A stretch of DNA of 64,000 nt from Pelagimonas phthalicica (GCF_004364805.1 NZ_SOAP01000001.1:372001-436000), one strand, 5' to 3'. Counted from the first letter of the stretch, positions 1 to 9,397 are shown. Numbers and translations are program-made. Notes: a model not told the origin generated them from the sequence alone.

Positions 1-1
1 T

Positions 2-541
2 TATGTCGTGATCTACACCATGTGGCTGAAGCGTTCGACGCCTCAGAACATCGTGATTGGCGGTGCCGCCGGGGCCTTCCCCCCGATGATCGGCTGGGCC
101 GCTGCCACGGGTGAGATTTCGACCGCATCCGTGCTGATGTTCTGCCTGACCTTCATGTGGACCCCACCACATTTCTGGGCGCTGGCCCTGTTCATGCGCT
201 CTGACTATGACGATGCTGGCGTTCCGATGCTGACCGTCACCCATGGTCGCCCCTCTACCCGCCGCCATATCCTGGGCTACACCGTTCTGCTCGCGGCCCT
301 GGCGATTGCACTTGGCTTTACCCAAGTGGGCGGCTGGGTTTACCTTTCCGTGGCCATTGTCCTGAACGCGCTGTTCCTCAAGGGTGCGTTCGACATCTAT
401 CGCCGCGACGAGGACATGTCCGAGGCCGACAATTTCGCGGTCGAGCGCAAGTTCTTCAAACTGTCCCTGCTCTATCTCTTTGCCCATTTTGGTGCGATCC
501 TGATCGAGGCAGGTCTGGACAAATTCGGAGTGGCGCTATGA
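2..541 (+). CDS. ctaB: Protoheme IX farnesyltransferase, 5'-truncated by the window edge
   Basis: Membrane prenyltransferase (UbiA superfamily) that adds a farnesyl group to heme b to make heme O for cytochrome oxidase. The reading frame is open to the left edge, so the N-terminal part with the first Asp-rich motif is missing. What remains is a run of hydrophobic segments with the loop [14 protein letters not shown], the second Asp-containing substrate loop of the family, and [17 protein letters not shown] just before it. The stop overlaps the ATG of the next small gene (ATGA), and ctaG and ctaE follow, which fits the usual alphaproteobacterial cox order. The call rests on motif and context; confidence is high. 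Confidence 0.93.
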   Translation, partial: YVVIYTMWLKRSTPQNIVIGGAAGAFPPMIGWAAATGEISTASVLMFCLTFMWTPPHFWALALFMRSDYDDAGVPMLTVTHGRPSTRRHILGYTVLLAALAIALGFTQVGGWVYLSVAIVLNALFLKGAFDIYRRDEDMSEADNFAVERKFFKLSLLYLFAHFGAILIEAGLDKFGVAL

Positions 542-705
542 GCCTGACAAAACAGCACGAGCTTCATGCCCGCCGCAAAGGCCGCAATACCGGGCTGGCC
601 TTGGTTCTCGTCGCATTCGTCGCCATCATCATGGGCCTGACCGTGGTCAAGGTAAAGTCACCGGGCTTCCAGGTGCCAAATGTCGAGGGCACAAATGGCA
701 ACTGA
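538..705 (+). CDS. Small single-span membrane protein in the cox cluster (CoxF-like)
   Basis: A 55-codon gene starting at the ATG that overlaps the ctaB stop and ending inside the start region of ctaG, so all three are translationally linked. The product has a basic N-terminus (HARRKGRN), one transmembrane helix (about residues 18-40) and a short polar tail. Tiny one-helix proteins at this position between ctaB and ctaG are common in alphaproteobacteria and are thought to help oxidase assembly. That role is inferred from position only; nothing in the sequence identifies an activity. Confidence 0.75.
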   Translation: MSLTKQHELHARRKGRNTGLALVLVAFVAIIMGLTVVKVKSPGFQVPNVEGTNGN

Positions 706-1279
706 TCCAAAAACCAAAACCGTATTCCAACTGCTGGGCGTCGTGGTCACCATGGGGGCCCTGGCTTGGGCATCTGTGCCGTTTTACGACTGGTTCTGCC
801 GTGTCACGGGTTTTGGCGGCACCACCAATGTTGCCGAAGGTCCGGCAGGTGAAATTCTGGACCAGACCATCAAGATCCGCTTTGACGCCTCGCTGGAACG
901 CGACATGCCGTGGGAGTTCAAGCCCATGCAGCGCGAGATGACCATGCGCATCGGCGAAGAGGGCATGGCCTTTTACGAGGCTTACAACCCGACCGACAAA
1001 CCGGTCGCGGGTCAGGCCTCTTATAATGTCGCCCCCTATGCGGCGGGTGGCTATTTCTCCAAGATCGAATGTTTCTGCTTTACCGAGCAGGTTCTGATGC
1101 CCGGCGAGCGTGTGCAGATGCCGGTGCTGTTCTTTGTTGATCCTGACATCATCAATGACGGCGACGCGAAATATGCCAAGCATATCACGCTTTCCTATAC
1201 CTTTTACCAGATCGACCTGCCCGATGAGGCGCAGGCCGCTTTGGCCCCAACAACAGACGACAACACGTCTTTGAATTAA
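695..1279 (+). CDS. ctaG: Cytochrome c oxidase assembly protein CtaG (Cox11 family)
   Basis: Copper chaperone that delivers Cu to the CuB site of oxidase subunit I. The protein of 194 residues has one N-terminal membrane anchor (about residues 10-28), then a periplasmic domain with the family signature [10 protein letters not shown], whose two cysteines bind copper, and the sequence [15 protein letters not shown] just after the anchor. The ATG at 695 is preferred over the in-frame ATG at 680 because a GAGGG element sits seven bases upstream of it. It overlaps the end of the preceding small gene by 11 bases. Normal length for the family, no oddities. Confidence 0.95.
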   Translation: MATDPKTKTVFQLLGVVVTMGALAWASVPFYDWFCRVTGFGGTTNVAEGPAGEILDQTIKIRFDASLERDMPWEFKPMQREMTMRIGEEGMAFYEAYNPTDKPVAGQASYNVAPYAAGGYFSKIECFCFTEQVLMPGERVQMPVLFFVDPDIINDGDAKYAKHITLSYTFYQIDLPDEAQAALAPTTDDNTSLN

Positions 1280-1298
1280 CGCGAAACGAGGACAGAAT

Positions 1299-2108
1299 AT
1301 GGCCCACGCCAAGAACCACGATTATCACATTCTGAACCCCTCTATCTGGCCTTTCCTGGGCTCAGTTGCAGGCTTTATCATGCTGTTTGGTGCCGTCATG
1401 TGGATGCATGACAATGGCCCATGGATGTTCCTCATCGGCTTTGTTGGCGTTCTTTACGTCATGTTTGGCTGGTGGTCCGAGACCGTGGCCGAAAACCAGG
1501 TTGGCGATCACACGCCGGTGGTTCTGATCGGCCTGCGCTACGGCTTTATCCTGTTCATCATGTCCGAAGTGATGTTCTTCTTTGCCTGGTTCTGGAGCTT
1601 CTTCAAGCACGCCATGTACCCAATGGACCCCGACGGCAACAGCCCGGCCATTGATGGTGTTTGGCCACCCGTTGGGATCGAAACCTTTGACCCGTGGCAC
1701 CTGCCACTGATCAACACTCTGATCCTGCTTTGCTCCGGCTGTGCCGCAACTTGGGCGCACCACGCTCTGACCCATGACAATAACAACCGCAAAGACATCA
1801 AGTCTGGTCTGGTTATTGCCATCATCCTGGGTCTGATCTTCACCGTGTTCCAGGCGTATGAATACAGCCACGCGGCCTTTGGCTTCTCGGGCAACATCTA
1901 TGGCGCAAACTTCTTCATGGCGACCGGCTTCCACGGCTTCCACGTTGTTGTCGGCACCATCTTCCTGTTCATCTGCTACCTGCGTGTTCTGCGCGGCCAC
2001 TTCACCCCGACCAACCACCTCGGATTCGAAGCGGCAGCTTGGTACTGGCACTTCGTTGACGTGGTCTGGTTGTTCCTGTTTGCCGCAGTTTACGTCTGGG
2101 GTGGCTAA
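1299..2108 (+). CDS. ctaE: Cytochrome c oxidase subunit III
   Basis: Integral subunit of the aa3-type oxidase, seven transmembrane helices, 269 residues, normal for bacteria. It begins with the typical [18 protein letters not shown] and contains the conserved [14 protein letters not shown] helix, the [10 protein letters not shown] segment and the C-terminal [14 protein letters not shown] helix, all hallmarks of COX3. It lies 19 bases after ctaG with an AGGA ribosome site, so it is probably co-transcribed. A strong terminator hairpin follows at 2165, suggesting the cox transcript ends here in part. Confidence 0.97.
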   Translation: MAHAKNHDYHILNPSIWPFLGSVAGFIMLFGAVMWMHDNGPWMFLIGFVGVLYVMFGWWSETVAENQVGDHTPVVLIGLRYGFILFIMSEVMFFFAWFWSFFKHAMYPMDPDGNSPAIDGVWPPVGIETFDPWHLPLINTLILLCSGCAATWAHHALTHDNNNRKDIKSGLVIAIILGLIFTVFQAYEYSHAAFGFSGNIYGANFFMATGFHGFHVVVGTIFLFICYLRVLRGHFTPTNHLGFEAAAWYWHFVDVVWLFLFAAVYVWGG

Positions 2109-2164
2109 GAGCCCATATTTGATCCCGGTTTGAGGTTGAAACCCTCTGCCGAGAATGAAAAAAC

Positions 2165-2197
2165 AAGGCGCGCCAACCCGGCGCGCCTTTGCTTTTT
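2165..2197 (+). terminator. Rho-independent terminator after ctaE
   Basis: Perfect 10-bp stem AAGGCGCGCC / GGCGCGCCTT around the loop AACCC, followed by TGCTTTTT and preceded by an A tract. It lies in the gap between ctaE and the SURF1 gene, which supports a SURF1 start downstream of it. Confidence 0.85.
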
Positions 2198-2207
2198 CGG
2201 AGCTGCC

Positions 2208-2882
2208 TTGAAACGTCTCATCGCCCCCCTGCTGATCGGTCTGGTCGGAGCCGCGATCCTTGTCGCGCTTGGCTCCTGGCAAGTGCAGCGTCTGACCTGG
2301 AAACAAGGTGTGCTGAATGAGATCGAGCAGGTCATCGCCAGCGATCCTGTCCCCCTACCCCGCGTAATAGCCCCCACTGAACAGCGCTATATGCCCGTCC
2401 AAGCCTCCGGTACCCTGAACGAAGGCGCCTTGTTTGTGCTGGTCTCGATCAAAAGCCGCGGCCCCGGCTGGCGGGTGATTTCGCCGCTGACAACCGATGA
2501 GGGCCGTCGCGTTCTGCTGGATCGCGGCTTTGTCCCGACCGCCAAGAAATCCGCCCCGCTCTATACCGGCCCTATCGAAATGACCGGCAATCTGCTCTGG
2601 CCCGATGATCGCAACAGCTCGACCCCGGAAAACGATGTGGCGGGCAATATCTGGTTTGCACGTGACGTCCAGCAGATGGCTGAAACCCTCGACACCGAAC
2701 CGCTCCTAATTGTTGCGCGAAGTTTGTCGCCCGCTGACAAGGGCATGACGCTCTTGCCGGTCGACATTTCGGGCATTCCCAATGATCACTTGCAATATGC
2801 CATCACTTGGTTCTCTCTGGCCGGGATTTGGCTCATCATGACCGGCGTCTGGCTGCGACGCTTGCTGAAAAAAGGCGACTGA
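2208..2882 (+). CDS. SURF1 family cytochrome oxidase assembly protein
   Basis: Helps insert heme a into oxidase subunit I. From the TTG at 2208 the product has 224 residues, with a transmembrane helix at each end (about 5-24 and 195-217) and a soluble periplasmic domain between, the normal SURF1 layout. Recognisable pieces are LGSWQVQRLTWK after the first helix, GPGWRVISPL in the middle, and the NDHLQYAITWFSLA motif at the second helix. The frame is open upstream to 2130, but that part would be coded by the terminator hairpin; CGGAG at 2198-2202 is well placed for the TTG. It ends one base before thrC. Confidence 0.92.
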   Translation: MKRLIAPLLIGLVGAAILVALGSWQVQRLTWKQGVLNEIEQVIASDPVPLPRVIAPTEQRYMPVQASGTLNEGALFVLVSIKSRGPGWRVISPLTTDEGRRVLLDRGFVPTAKKSAPLYTGPIEMTGNLLWPDDRNSSTPENDVAGNIWFARDVQQMAETLDTEPLLIVARSLSPADKGMTLLPVDISGIPNDHLQYAITWFSLAGIWLIMTGVWLRRLLKKGD

Positions 2883-2883
2883 A

Positions 2884-4272
2884 ATGAAATATGTCTCGAC
2901 ACGTGGCAACGCCCCGGAACTAAGCTTTGCCGATGCCATGCTGACCGGCCTGGCGCGTGACGGGGGGCTTTATGTTCCGGCTGAGATTCCGCAGATGAGC
3001 GCCGATGAGATCCGCGCCCTGCAAGGTCTCAGCTATGAAGAAACCGCCTTTCGCGTGATCAAGCCTTTTGTCGGCGATTGCTTCAGCGATGAGGAGCTGA
3101 TGGGCTGCATCACCCGCGCCTACGAGGGCTTTGGCCATAACGCCCGCGCGCCAATGGTGCAGCTCGCTCCGAACCATTTCCTGCTGGAACTGTTCCACGG
3201 CCCCACCCTGGCCTTCAAAGATTTCGCCATGCAGATGATCGGCCAGCTCTTTCAGGTCGAACTCACCAAACGCGGTGAGCGTGTGACCATCGTTGGCGCA
3301 ACCTCCGGCGATACAGGGTCTGCCGCGATTGAGGCATTCAAGGGTCTGGACGCCGTGGATGTCTTTATCCTCTACCCGCATGGCCGCGTGTCCGAGGTAC
3401 AGCGTCGCCAGATGACCACCCCGCCAGAAAGCAATGTCCATGCTCTGGCGCTTGAGGGGCATTTCGACGATTGCCAGGCCCGCCTCAAGGACATGTTCAA
3501 CCATTTTGAATTCCGCGACGGCGTCAAACTCGCTGGCGTGAACTCGATCAACTGGGCGCGGGTTCTGGTGCAGGTGGTCTATTACTTCTCCGCCGCTGCC
3601 AGCCTCGGCGCACCGGATCGCAAGGTCAGCTTTACCGTTCCAACCGGCAACTTTGGCGACATCTTTGCCGGTTACATCGCCAAGCAAATGGGCCTGCCGA
3701 TTGACCGTCTGGTTGTGGCCACCAATCAGAACGACATCCTGCATCGCTGCCTGACCACCGGGGCCTATGAAAAGGGCGAGGTCGCCCCTTCGATCAGCCC
3801 GTCGATGGACATCCTGGTCAGCTCGAACTTCGAGCGCGCGCTTTTCTTTGCCTATAATAAGGACGGCGCGGCCGTCGCCCAGCTGATGGACGAGCTGGCG
3901 AATGGCGGCTTCTCCGTTTCCCAAGGCGCATTGCAAGCCTTGCGCGAAGATTTCGACTCCGGCCGTGTTTCCGAAGAGGAAACCCTCGCCTTTATCAAAG
4001 AGGCCAACGCCACCATGGGTGAGCTGCTTTGCCCACACTCCGCCATCGGGGCCAAGATCGGCGAAGAACACCGTGATCCCGCCACCCCGATGATCACGCT
4101 TGCCACGGCGCATCCGGCAAAATTCCCCGATGCGGTGGAAAATGCCTCGGGCATTCGCCCGCCTCTTCCCAATCGCATGGCAGACCTTTATGAGCGTTCA
4201 GAACGCGTGACACAGGTCCCCAATGACCTCACCGCGCTGGAAACCCTCATTCAGGAGCGTCTCGCCAAGTGA
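2884..4272 (+). CDS. thrC: Threonine synthase
   Basis: PLP enzyme that converts O-phosphohomoserine to threonine. The 462-residue product is of the longer class found in proteobacteria and fungi. It starts with the typical MKYVSTRGNAPELSFADA, has the PLP lysine in HGPTLAFKDFAMQ (K112) and the phosphate-binding loop VGATSGDTGSAAIEAF. PTGNFGDIFAGYIAKQMGLP is the conserved cofactor segment. It follows SURF1 by one base and its stop overlaps the GTG of the M16 peptidase gene, so the set is one transcription unit. Confidence is very high. Confidence 0.98.
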   Translation: MKYVSTRGNAPELSFADAMLTGLARDGGLYVPAEIPQMSADEIRALQGLSYEETAFRVIKPFVGDCFSDEELMGCITRAYEGFGHNARAPMVQLAPNHFLLELFHGPTLAFKDFAMQMIGQLFQVELTKRGERVTIVGATSGDTGSAAIEAFKGLDAVDVFILYPHGRVSEVQRRQMTTPPESNVHALALEGHFDDCQARLKDMFNHFEFRDGVKLAGVNSINWARVLVQVVYYFSAAASLGAPDRKVSFTVPTGNFGDIFAGYIAKQMGLPIDRLVVATNQNDILHRCLTTGAYEKGEVAPSISPSMDILVSSNFERALFFAYNKDGAAVAQLMDELANGGFSVSQGALQALREDFDSGRVSEEETLAFIKEANATMGELLCPHSAIGAKIGEEHRDPATPMITLATAHPAKFPDAVENASGIRPPLPNRMADLYERSERVTQVPNDLTALETLIQERLAK

Positions 4273-5531
4273 CCGTCCAACTCGCCACGCTTTCAAACGG
4301 CTTTCGTATTGTCACCGAACACATGCCGGGGCTGCAATCTGCCGCCCTTGGCATCTGGGTCACTGCTGGTGGCCGCAATGAACGCTTTGAGCAAAATGGC
4401 ATCGCGCATTTCCTCGAACATATGGCGTTCAAGGGCACGAAAACCCGCAGCGCTTTGCAAATCGCCGAGGCGATTGAGGATGTGGGCGGTTATATCAATG
4501 CCTATACCTCGCGCGAAGTGACAGCTTATTACGCCCGCGTGCTCAAGGCCGATACCGGTCTGGCGCTGGATGTGATCTCGGACATCCTGCTCAACCCGAT
4601 CTTTGACGACAAAGAGATCGAGACCGAGCGCCACGTGATCCTTCAGGAGATCGGCCAGGCCTTGGACACGCCGGATGACGTGATTTTTGACTGGCTCCAG
4701 CAAGAGGCCTATCCAGATCAGCCCATCGGGCGCACCATTCTGGGTGAGGTCGAGCGCGTGCGCAGTTTTGATCGCGAAGATCTGGCACGTTTTGTCTCTG
4801 AACATTACGGGCCTGGTCAGATGATCCTTTCAGCCGCCGGTGCTGTCGATCATGACACATTGGTGGCTCAGGCCGAGGCGCTGTTTGGTGCCCTACCTGC
4901 CCGCTCTGCCCCCGCCTTTGAACAGGCACGTTTTCATGGTGGCGAAAGCCGTCAGGTCAAGGACCTTGAACAGGCGCATATGGCGCTGGCCTTTGAGGGA
5001 CCGGGCTATCGCGACCCTGACTTCTACACCGCACAGATCTACAGCAGCGCTCTGGGCGGCGGCATGTCCTCGCGCCTCTTTCAGGAAATCCGCGAGAAAC
5101 GTGGCCTATGCTATACGATCTTTGCCCAAAGCGGCGCTTATGCCGATACCGGCATGACCACGATCTACGCGGGCACCAGCGGCGAAGAGCTGGGCGAGCT
5201 GGCCACCCTCACCATTGACGAGATGAAACGCGCCGCCGAGGATATGAGCCAGGCCGAACTGGATCGCGCCCGCGCCCAGATGAAAGCCGGGCTGCTCATG
5301 GGGCTGGAAAGCCCGGCCAGCCGGGCCGAACGCATGGCGCGTATGGTGCAGATCTGGGATCGTGTCCCACCGATCGAAGACACCATCACCCGCATCGACG
5401 CCGTCACCTTGTCAGACGTGCTGGGCTTTGCACAAAAGCAAGCGGCACAGGCCTCCCCGGCTCTGGCGCTCTACGGCCCGATCTCAGAGGCCCCCGCCCT
5501 GGCTGATTTGCAGGCACGTCGGGCGGCCTGA
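4269..5531 (+). CDS. M16 family zinc peptidase (processing-peptidase-like)
   Basis: Zinc metallopeptidase of the pitrilysin/mitochondrial processing peptidase group, 420 residues. The inverted zinc motif HFLEH (H47, E50, H51) lies in GIAHFLEHMAFKGT, and the distal glutamate is probably in ETERHVILQEI about 75 residues later. The second half has the M16 C-terminal domain with the GGGMSSRLFQEIREKRGLCY segment. The GTG start overlaps the thrC stop (GTGA). The thrC-M16 order is common in Rhodobacterales; the substrate is not known from sequence. It is cytoplasmic, with no signal peptide. Confidence 0.93.
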   Translation: MTVQLATLSNGFRIVTEHMPGLQSAALGIWVTAGGRNERFEQNGIAHFLEHMAFKGTKTRSALQIAEAIEDVGGYINAYTSREVTAYYARVLKADTGLALDVISDILLNPIFDDKEIETERHVILQEIGQALDTPDDVIFDWLQQEAYPDQPIGRTILGEVERVRSFDREDLARFVSEHYGPGQMILSAAGAVDHDTLVAQAEALFGALPARSAPAFEQARFHGGESRQVKDLEQAHMALAFEGPGYRDPDFYTAQIYSSALGGGMSSRLFQEIREKRGLCYTIFAQSGAYADTGMTTIYAGTSGEELGELATLTIDEMKRAAEDMSQAELDRARAQMKAGLLMGLESPASRAERMARMVQIWDRVPPIEDTITRIDAVTLSDVLGFAQKQAAQASPALALYGPISEAPALADLQARRAA

Positions 5532-6118
5532 TGCTGGGATTGCGGCGCAAGCTCAAGCTCGAAACCGAGCGGCTGACCCTACGCCCGCCGGTGCATGGCG
5601 ATTACGCCGCCTGGTCCTCCCTGCGCGAGCAAAGCCGCCACTTCCTGACGCCCTGGGAACCGAGCTGGTCAGCAGACCATCTCAGCCGCCGCGCCTTTAC
5701 CAACCGGGTCTATTGGGCCTCGCGCGCCATTTCCGGCGGCACCGCACTGCCGCTCTTCCTGTTCCGCCGCGAGGATGACACGCTGCTGGGGGCCATCACC
5801 CTCGACAATATTCGCCGCGGCCCCGCTCAGGCCGGAACGCTGGGCTATTGGATCGGCGATCCTTACGCGCGCCACGGCTATATGCGCGAAGCCATCTCAG
5901 CCGTGGTGCATCACAGTTTCGAAAAACTGGGCCTGAGCCGGATCGAAGCCGCCTGCCTGCCCGAAAACGTCGCCTCACGCGGCCTGCTCGAAGCCTCGCA
6001 CTTCAAGTATGAGGGCGTGGCGCAAAGCTATCTGCAAATCAATGGTCGCTGGCGCACACATGTCCTTTATGCCTCCTTGCGTATGGATCGCCGCGGCAAA
6101 AGCAACGCTGGTCTCTGA
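5531..6118 (+). CDS. GNAT family N-acetyltransferase (RimJ/RimL type)
   Basis: 195-residue acetyltransferase that would use acetyl-CoA to modify an amino group, in the RimJ/RimL group that acetylates ribosomal protein N-termini. It opens with LETERLTLRPPVHGDYAAW and has the acetyl-CoA segment GTLGYWIGDPYARHGYMREA followed by RIEAACLPENVASRGLLEA, the typical motif A/B order. The ATG overlaps the stop of the M16 gene (TGATG), so it is the last gene of the thrC unit. The true substrate cannot be read from the sequence. Confidence 0.88.
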   Translation: MLGLRRKLKLETERLTLRPPVHGDYAAWSSLREQSRHFLTPWEPSWSADHLSRRAFTNRVYWASRAISGGTALPLFLFRREDDTLLGAITLDNIRRGPAQAGTLGYWIGDPYARHGYMREAISAVVHHSFEKLGLSRIEAACLPENVASRGLLEASHFKYEGVAQSYLQINGRWRTHVLYASLRMDRRGKSNAGL

Positions 6119-6156
6119 CGCACTGCTCCCGGGCCGGGGTCGGCCAAGGCACGCTC

Positions 6157-6177
6157 CCTTCCCCCCAAGGGGGAAGG
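6157..6177. repeat. Short G/C-run hairpin in the gap after the acetyltransferase gene
   Basis: A 9-bp perfect stem CCTTCCCCC / GGGGGAAGG with loop CAA, followed by ACAGGTTGGGGGGCC. No T tract follows on either strand, so it is not a standard terminator. It may be a dispersed intergenic repeat or a transcript-end structure. Confidence 0.45.
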
Positions 6178-6301
6178 ACAGGTTGGGGGGCCAACTCCAC
6201 GAATGCCGCTCGCGGCATACCTTTAAACAGCGTTTCGCCTGTTCTTGCACAGCTCCTTTGTCTATCTCTACCTCCAAGACCTCAAAAACAAAGACGCGCC
6301 C

Positions 6302-7720
6302 GTGACCCTTTCCCCCTTTGACGATACCTCCGCCAACGCTCTGGCCAAGCTCCTGCCGCCTGACACCCTTCGCCCAACCAGCCCTCATCATCTTGAGGAG
6401 CCGCGTGGGCGCTGGCAGGGGCGTTCCACCCATGTCGCCCTGCCCCGCAACACGCAAGAGGTCGCGACAGTCGTTACCTTCTGCGCGCAAAACAATATTG
6501 GCCTCATCCCCTATGGCGGTGGCACCGGCCTGGTCGGCGGTCAGGTCGCCTCTGACGGTCCCGCCCCGCTTCTTCTGTCGCTCGAACGCATGACCGCAAT
6601 CCGCGCCACCTACCCGCTGGAAAACGCCATGATTGTCGAGGCCGGGGCCATTCTGGCCGATGTGCAATCCGCCGCCGAGGATCAAAACCGTCTCTTCCCG
6701 CTCTCCCTCGCCTCCGAAGGCTCGGCCCGCATCGGCGGATTGCTCGCCTGCAATGCCGGTGGCACCAATGTCCTGCGCTATGGCAATGCCCGCGATCTCG
6801 TGCTCGGGCTTGAGGCCGTCCTGCCCGATGGTCAGATCTGGAACGGGCTCAAACGGCTGCGCAAAGACAATACCGGCTATGACCTGCGCCATCTGCTGCT
6901 GGGATCCGAGGGCACGCTGGGTGTCATCACCGCCGCCAGCCTCAAGCTTTTCCCGCGCCCCGCTGCTCAGGGCACCGCCCTGCTCGAGGTCACCTCCCCC
7001 AAAGCTGCGCTGGATCTGCTTGCCATCGCCCGCAACCAACTTGGCGATTGCGTCACCGGGTTCGAGCTTATGCATCGCACCGGCTTTGACTTCCTTACCG
7101 AAACTCTGCCGGACATTCGTCAGCCTTGGCCAATGCCTCCCGAATGGTCCGTTCTGCTCGAAATCAGCCTGCCGCGCGGCTTGGACCCGCTGGATTGCCT
7201 GACAACGCTTCTGAGCGATGCCATTGACAAAAATCTCGTCTCAGACGGTCTCCTCGCGCAGTCGCAAAGCCAAGCCGCCGACTTCTGGTCCCTGCGTGAA
7301 CATATCCCGCTCGCCAACCGCGCCATCAGCGCGATCTCCAGCCACGATATCTCCCTGCCGCTCAGCGCGATCCCCGAGTTCATCGCCCTTGCAGGCAGCA
7401 TGCTATCCGCCTTGGGAGACATCCGCATCAACTGCTTTGGCCATCTCGGCGACGGCAATCTGCATTATAATGTCTTCCCCGCCCTCGGGCGTGACCGCGC
7501 GGATTATGACGCCCTGCGCGATCAAATCATAACGACGGTGCACGACCTCGTGGAGGCGATGGACGGCTCTTTCAGCGCCGAGCATGGCATTGGCCGCCTC
7601 AAAACAGCAGATCTGGAACGCTATGGTGATCCGACCAAGATTGCGGCCATGCGCGCCATCAAATCCGCGCTTGATCCGAATGGCATCATGAACCCGGGCG
7701 CAGTGCTGCGCCCGCTCTGA
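6302..7720 (+). CDS. FAD-linked 2-hydroxyacid dehydrogenase (GlcD / D2HGDH family)
   Basis: Flavoprotein that oxidises a 2-hydroxy acid such as D-lactate, glycolate or D-2-hydroxyglutarate. From the GTG at 6302 it has 472 residues. The N-terminal FAD-binding-4 domain shows IPYGGGTGLVGGQ and GGLLACNAGGTNVLRYG; the C-terminal FAD-oxidase domain shows NCFGHLGDGNLHYNVFP (metal/substrate His) and SFSAEHGIGRLK, then ALDPNGIMNPGAVL. The open frame extends to a TTG at 6245 but that stretch lacks family character. The start is uncertain as no clear ribosome site precedes the GTG. The substrate cannot be decided. Confidence 0.88.
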   Translation: MTLSPFDDTSANALAKLLPPDTLRPTSPHHLEEPRGRWQGRSTHVALPRNTQEVATVVTFCAQNNIGLIPYGGGTGLVGGQVASDGPAPLLLSLERMTAIRATYPLENAMIVEAGAILADVQSAAEDQNRLFPLSLASEGSARIGGLLACNAGGTNVLRYGNARDLVLGLEAVLPDGQIWNGLKRLRKDNTGYDLRHLLLGSEGTLGVITAASLKLFPRPAAQGTALLEVTSPKAALDLLAIARNQLGDCVTGFELMHRTGFDFLTETLPDIRQPWPMPPEWSVLLEISLPRGLDPLDCLTTLLSDAIDKNLVSDGLLAQSQSQAADFWSLREHIPLANRAISAISSHDISLPLSAIPEFIALAGSMLSALGDIRINCFGHLGDGNLHYNVFPALGRDRADYDALRDQIITTVHDLVEAMDGSFSAEHGIGRLKTADLERYGDPTKIAAMRAIKSALDPNGIMNPGAVLRPL

Positions 7721-7726
7721 CCATTT

Positions 7727-8578
7727 CTATTGCGGCAGCCGGAACACGCAGCCATCCGAGGCCAGCTGCGGGCGTGTCAGACACATGCCCGCCGCCACCT
7801 GAAAGGCCGCCAGCACTTTGGGCACATAATCACGGGTCTCGGCAAAGGGCGGCACACCGCCATGTTTGCCGATGGAATTCTCACCGGCATTATACCCGGC
7901 CAGAACCAGAATCGGGTCGCCCTCAAACTTCTCCATCAGGAAATCGAGGAATTTGATCCCCCCCTTGATGTTCTGCGCCGCATCAAGACTGTCACTCACG
8001 CCAAATCGTTTCGCCGTGGCAGGCATCAACTGCATCAACCCCTGCGCCCCGGCTTTGCTCAGCGCATCACTCTTGCCAGCAGATTCGACCGAGATCACCG
8101 CCAGCGCCAAGGCGGGCGAGACCTGCGTCCCCACCGACTCGCGCAAGATATCGCGTCCATACTTGGCGGCGATCTCTTGCATATGCTGCAAACGGGGCGC
8201 TTTGACGGCCTGCCCGGCTGGCCCTTTGCTGAGACTGTTCAAGGCTGGCTCCAACCGCCCGGCCCCCTGCGCCCCTAAATTGGGCGAGACCTGATCCCAA
8301 TACCAAGCGTAATGCGCCGACTTGGGCGTGGCAGCGGCTTGTGGTGCCGGTGCGGCTCCGGGCGGCGGTGCTGCAACTGGCTGCGCTTTGGATTTGGGTG
8401 GCGGCGGCACAGCCGGATTTGCCCGTGGCGCGACCTGAATCGTAATCCGCTTTTGCCCCGGCTTGGGCGGCTTCACGCGTTTAAAGGTAAAACTGGAGCC
8501 ATCGGATTGCGCCGCCAGAGGCGCTGGATTCGCCAAAAGCACGGCGCACAGCGCCGCTGAAAAGAATCTCATAACCAT
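7727..8578 (-). CDS. Periplasmic lytic transglycosylase, SLT domain
   Basis: Cleaves peptidoglycan glycan strands with formation of anhydromuropeptides. The 283-residue product has a signal peptide (residues 1-23), a Pro/Ala-rich linker (about 36-85), and a C-terminal SLT domain with the catalytic Glu in AVISVESAGKSDALSKAGAQ (E165), the GLMQLMPATAKRFGV motif and VLAGYNAGENSIGKHGG. It is convergent with the FAD dehydrogenase, six bases apart, and lies just before the Tad pilus genes but faces away. Involvement in pilus passage through the wall is possible but not shown. Confidence 0.92.
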   Translation of the reverse strand: MVMRFFSAALCAVLLANPAPLAAQSDGSSFTFKRVKPPKPGQKRITIQVAPRANPAVPPPPKSKAQPVAAPPPGAAPAPQAAATPKSAHYAWYWDQVSPNLGAQGAGRLEPALNSLSKGPAGQAVKAPRLQHMQEIAAKYGRDILRESVGTQVSPALALAVISVESAGKSDALSKAGAQGLMQLMPATAKRFGVSDSLDAAQNIKGGIKFLDFLMEKFEGDPILVLAGYNAGENSIGKHGGVPPFAETRDYVPKVLAAFQVAAGMCLTRPQLASDGCVFRLPQ

Positions 8579-8921
8579 TATCTGCTCGCACCTGCGTTGG
8601 GTGTTTTTCTATTTATGGCACAATTATAGCTGCTTTTCTATCTGTGTCTCCAAACCGGAAACATTGTGCCATGATTTTATACCCAAAAGGATAGGCTACC
8701 TATCCAAATTCAACAAAGGTTAACATTTTTATACTGCAAATTCAGCAGCTTAAGTTTTTTATTTCGGTTTTTTCGGGAAAGCTAAAAATCACTGCAATCG
8801 GGTCAAAATCTCGCCCCAATACAGGGTGATAAGTGGCTCATACCGCAGCGGACAGGCAAGTGAGAGAGGCCGACAATGTCCAAAGCGGTGAGCGAAACAC
8901 GACCAATTCTGGAGAGAGACC
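8579..8921. other. AT-rich intergenic region upstream of the pilin genes
   Basis: About 340 bases without a supportable gene. It is distinctly richer in A and T than its surroundings, with T tracts near 8755-8775. It must hold the promoters of the first flp gene and of the divergent lytic transglycosylase gene. I see no clear sigma-70 box or operator. Short open frames here lack ribosome sites and family features. Confidence 0.6.
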
Positions 8922-9101
8922 ATGATCAAGTTCATCAAAAACTTCCGCAAAGACGAAGCTGGCGCAGTCACCGTTGACTGGGTTGTTCTGACAGCTGCTG
9001 TTGTTGGCCTGGCCATCGCCGCCTACTCGACCATCGAGACAAACGCCAACACCCTGATCACCGCTGCTGGTGGTGCTGTTGCGGCAGAAAACGACTTCTA
9101 A
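8922..9101 (+). CDS. flp: Flp/Tad major pilin, copy 1
   Basis: 59-residue prepilin. A short basic leader MIKFIKNFRKDEAG ends at the glycine where the prepilin peptidase cuts, and the mature protein begins AVTVDWVVLTAAVVGLAIAA, the hydrophobic helix that packs in the fibre. The usual Flp Glu-Tyr pair is replaced by Asp-Trp. A GGAGAGAG ribosome site precedes the ATG. The protein is identical to copy 3 and differs from copy 2 at two residues (YSTIETN against YTAIETN). It is the first gene of a four-gene pilin array feeding the Tad machinery downstream. Confidence 0.93.
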   Translation: MIKFIKNFRKDEAGAVTVDWVVLTAAVVGLAIAAYSTIETNANTLITAAGGAVAAENDF

Positions 9102-9217
9102 GTCGGTCGCGGCGTAATCGCCGCATAGAAAGATCGGCGCGTGGGCCGACCCTGCGCGCCACCTGACCTGAAGTTCCCTACACACATATTCGCCCATAAG
9201 GGCACCGGAGAAAAACC

Positions 9218-9397
9218 ATGATCAAGTTCATCAAAAACTTCCGCAAAGACGAAGCTGGCGCAGTAACCGTTGACTGGGTTGTTCTGACAGCTGCTGTTGT
9301 TGGCCTGGCCATCGCTGCTTACACCGCGATTGAAACCAACGCCAACACCCTGATCACCGCTGCTGGTGGTGCTGTTGCGGCAGAAAACGACTTCTAA
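9218..9397 (+). CDS. flp: Flp/Tad major pilin, copy 2
   Basis: 59 residues, the same leader, cleavage Gly and AVTVDWVV start as copy 1, with TA instead of ST after AIAAY. The DNA is nearly identical to copies 1 and 3 across the coding part but the spacers differ. A small hairpin (GCCC/GGGC, 9192-9203) is placed directly before ACCGGAG, the ribosome site. This pattern is shared with copy 3 and suggests duplication followed by selection for the same leader structure. Confidence 0.93.
   Translation: MIKFIKNFRKDEAGAVTVDWVVLTAAVVGLAIAAYTAIETNANTLITAAGGAVAAENDF

Noticed and set aside
647-1312. Long minus-strand open frame opposite ctaG
   Set aside because: It is the shadow of ctaG; no ribosome site, and the plus strand has clear Cox11 motifs.
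1362-2306. 314-codon minus-strand frame opposite ctaE
   Set aside because: It is the complement of a conserved gene with strongly biased third positions; composition rich in Gln, Asp, His is typical of shadows.
8579-8723. Small plus-strand frame after the lytic transglycosylase
   Set aside because: It begins inside the transglycosylase gene on the other strand and shows no family feature.
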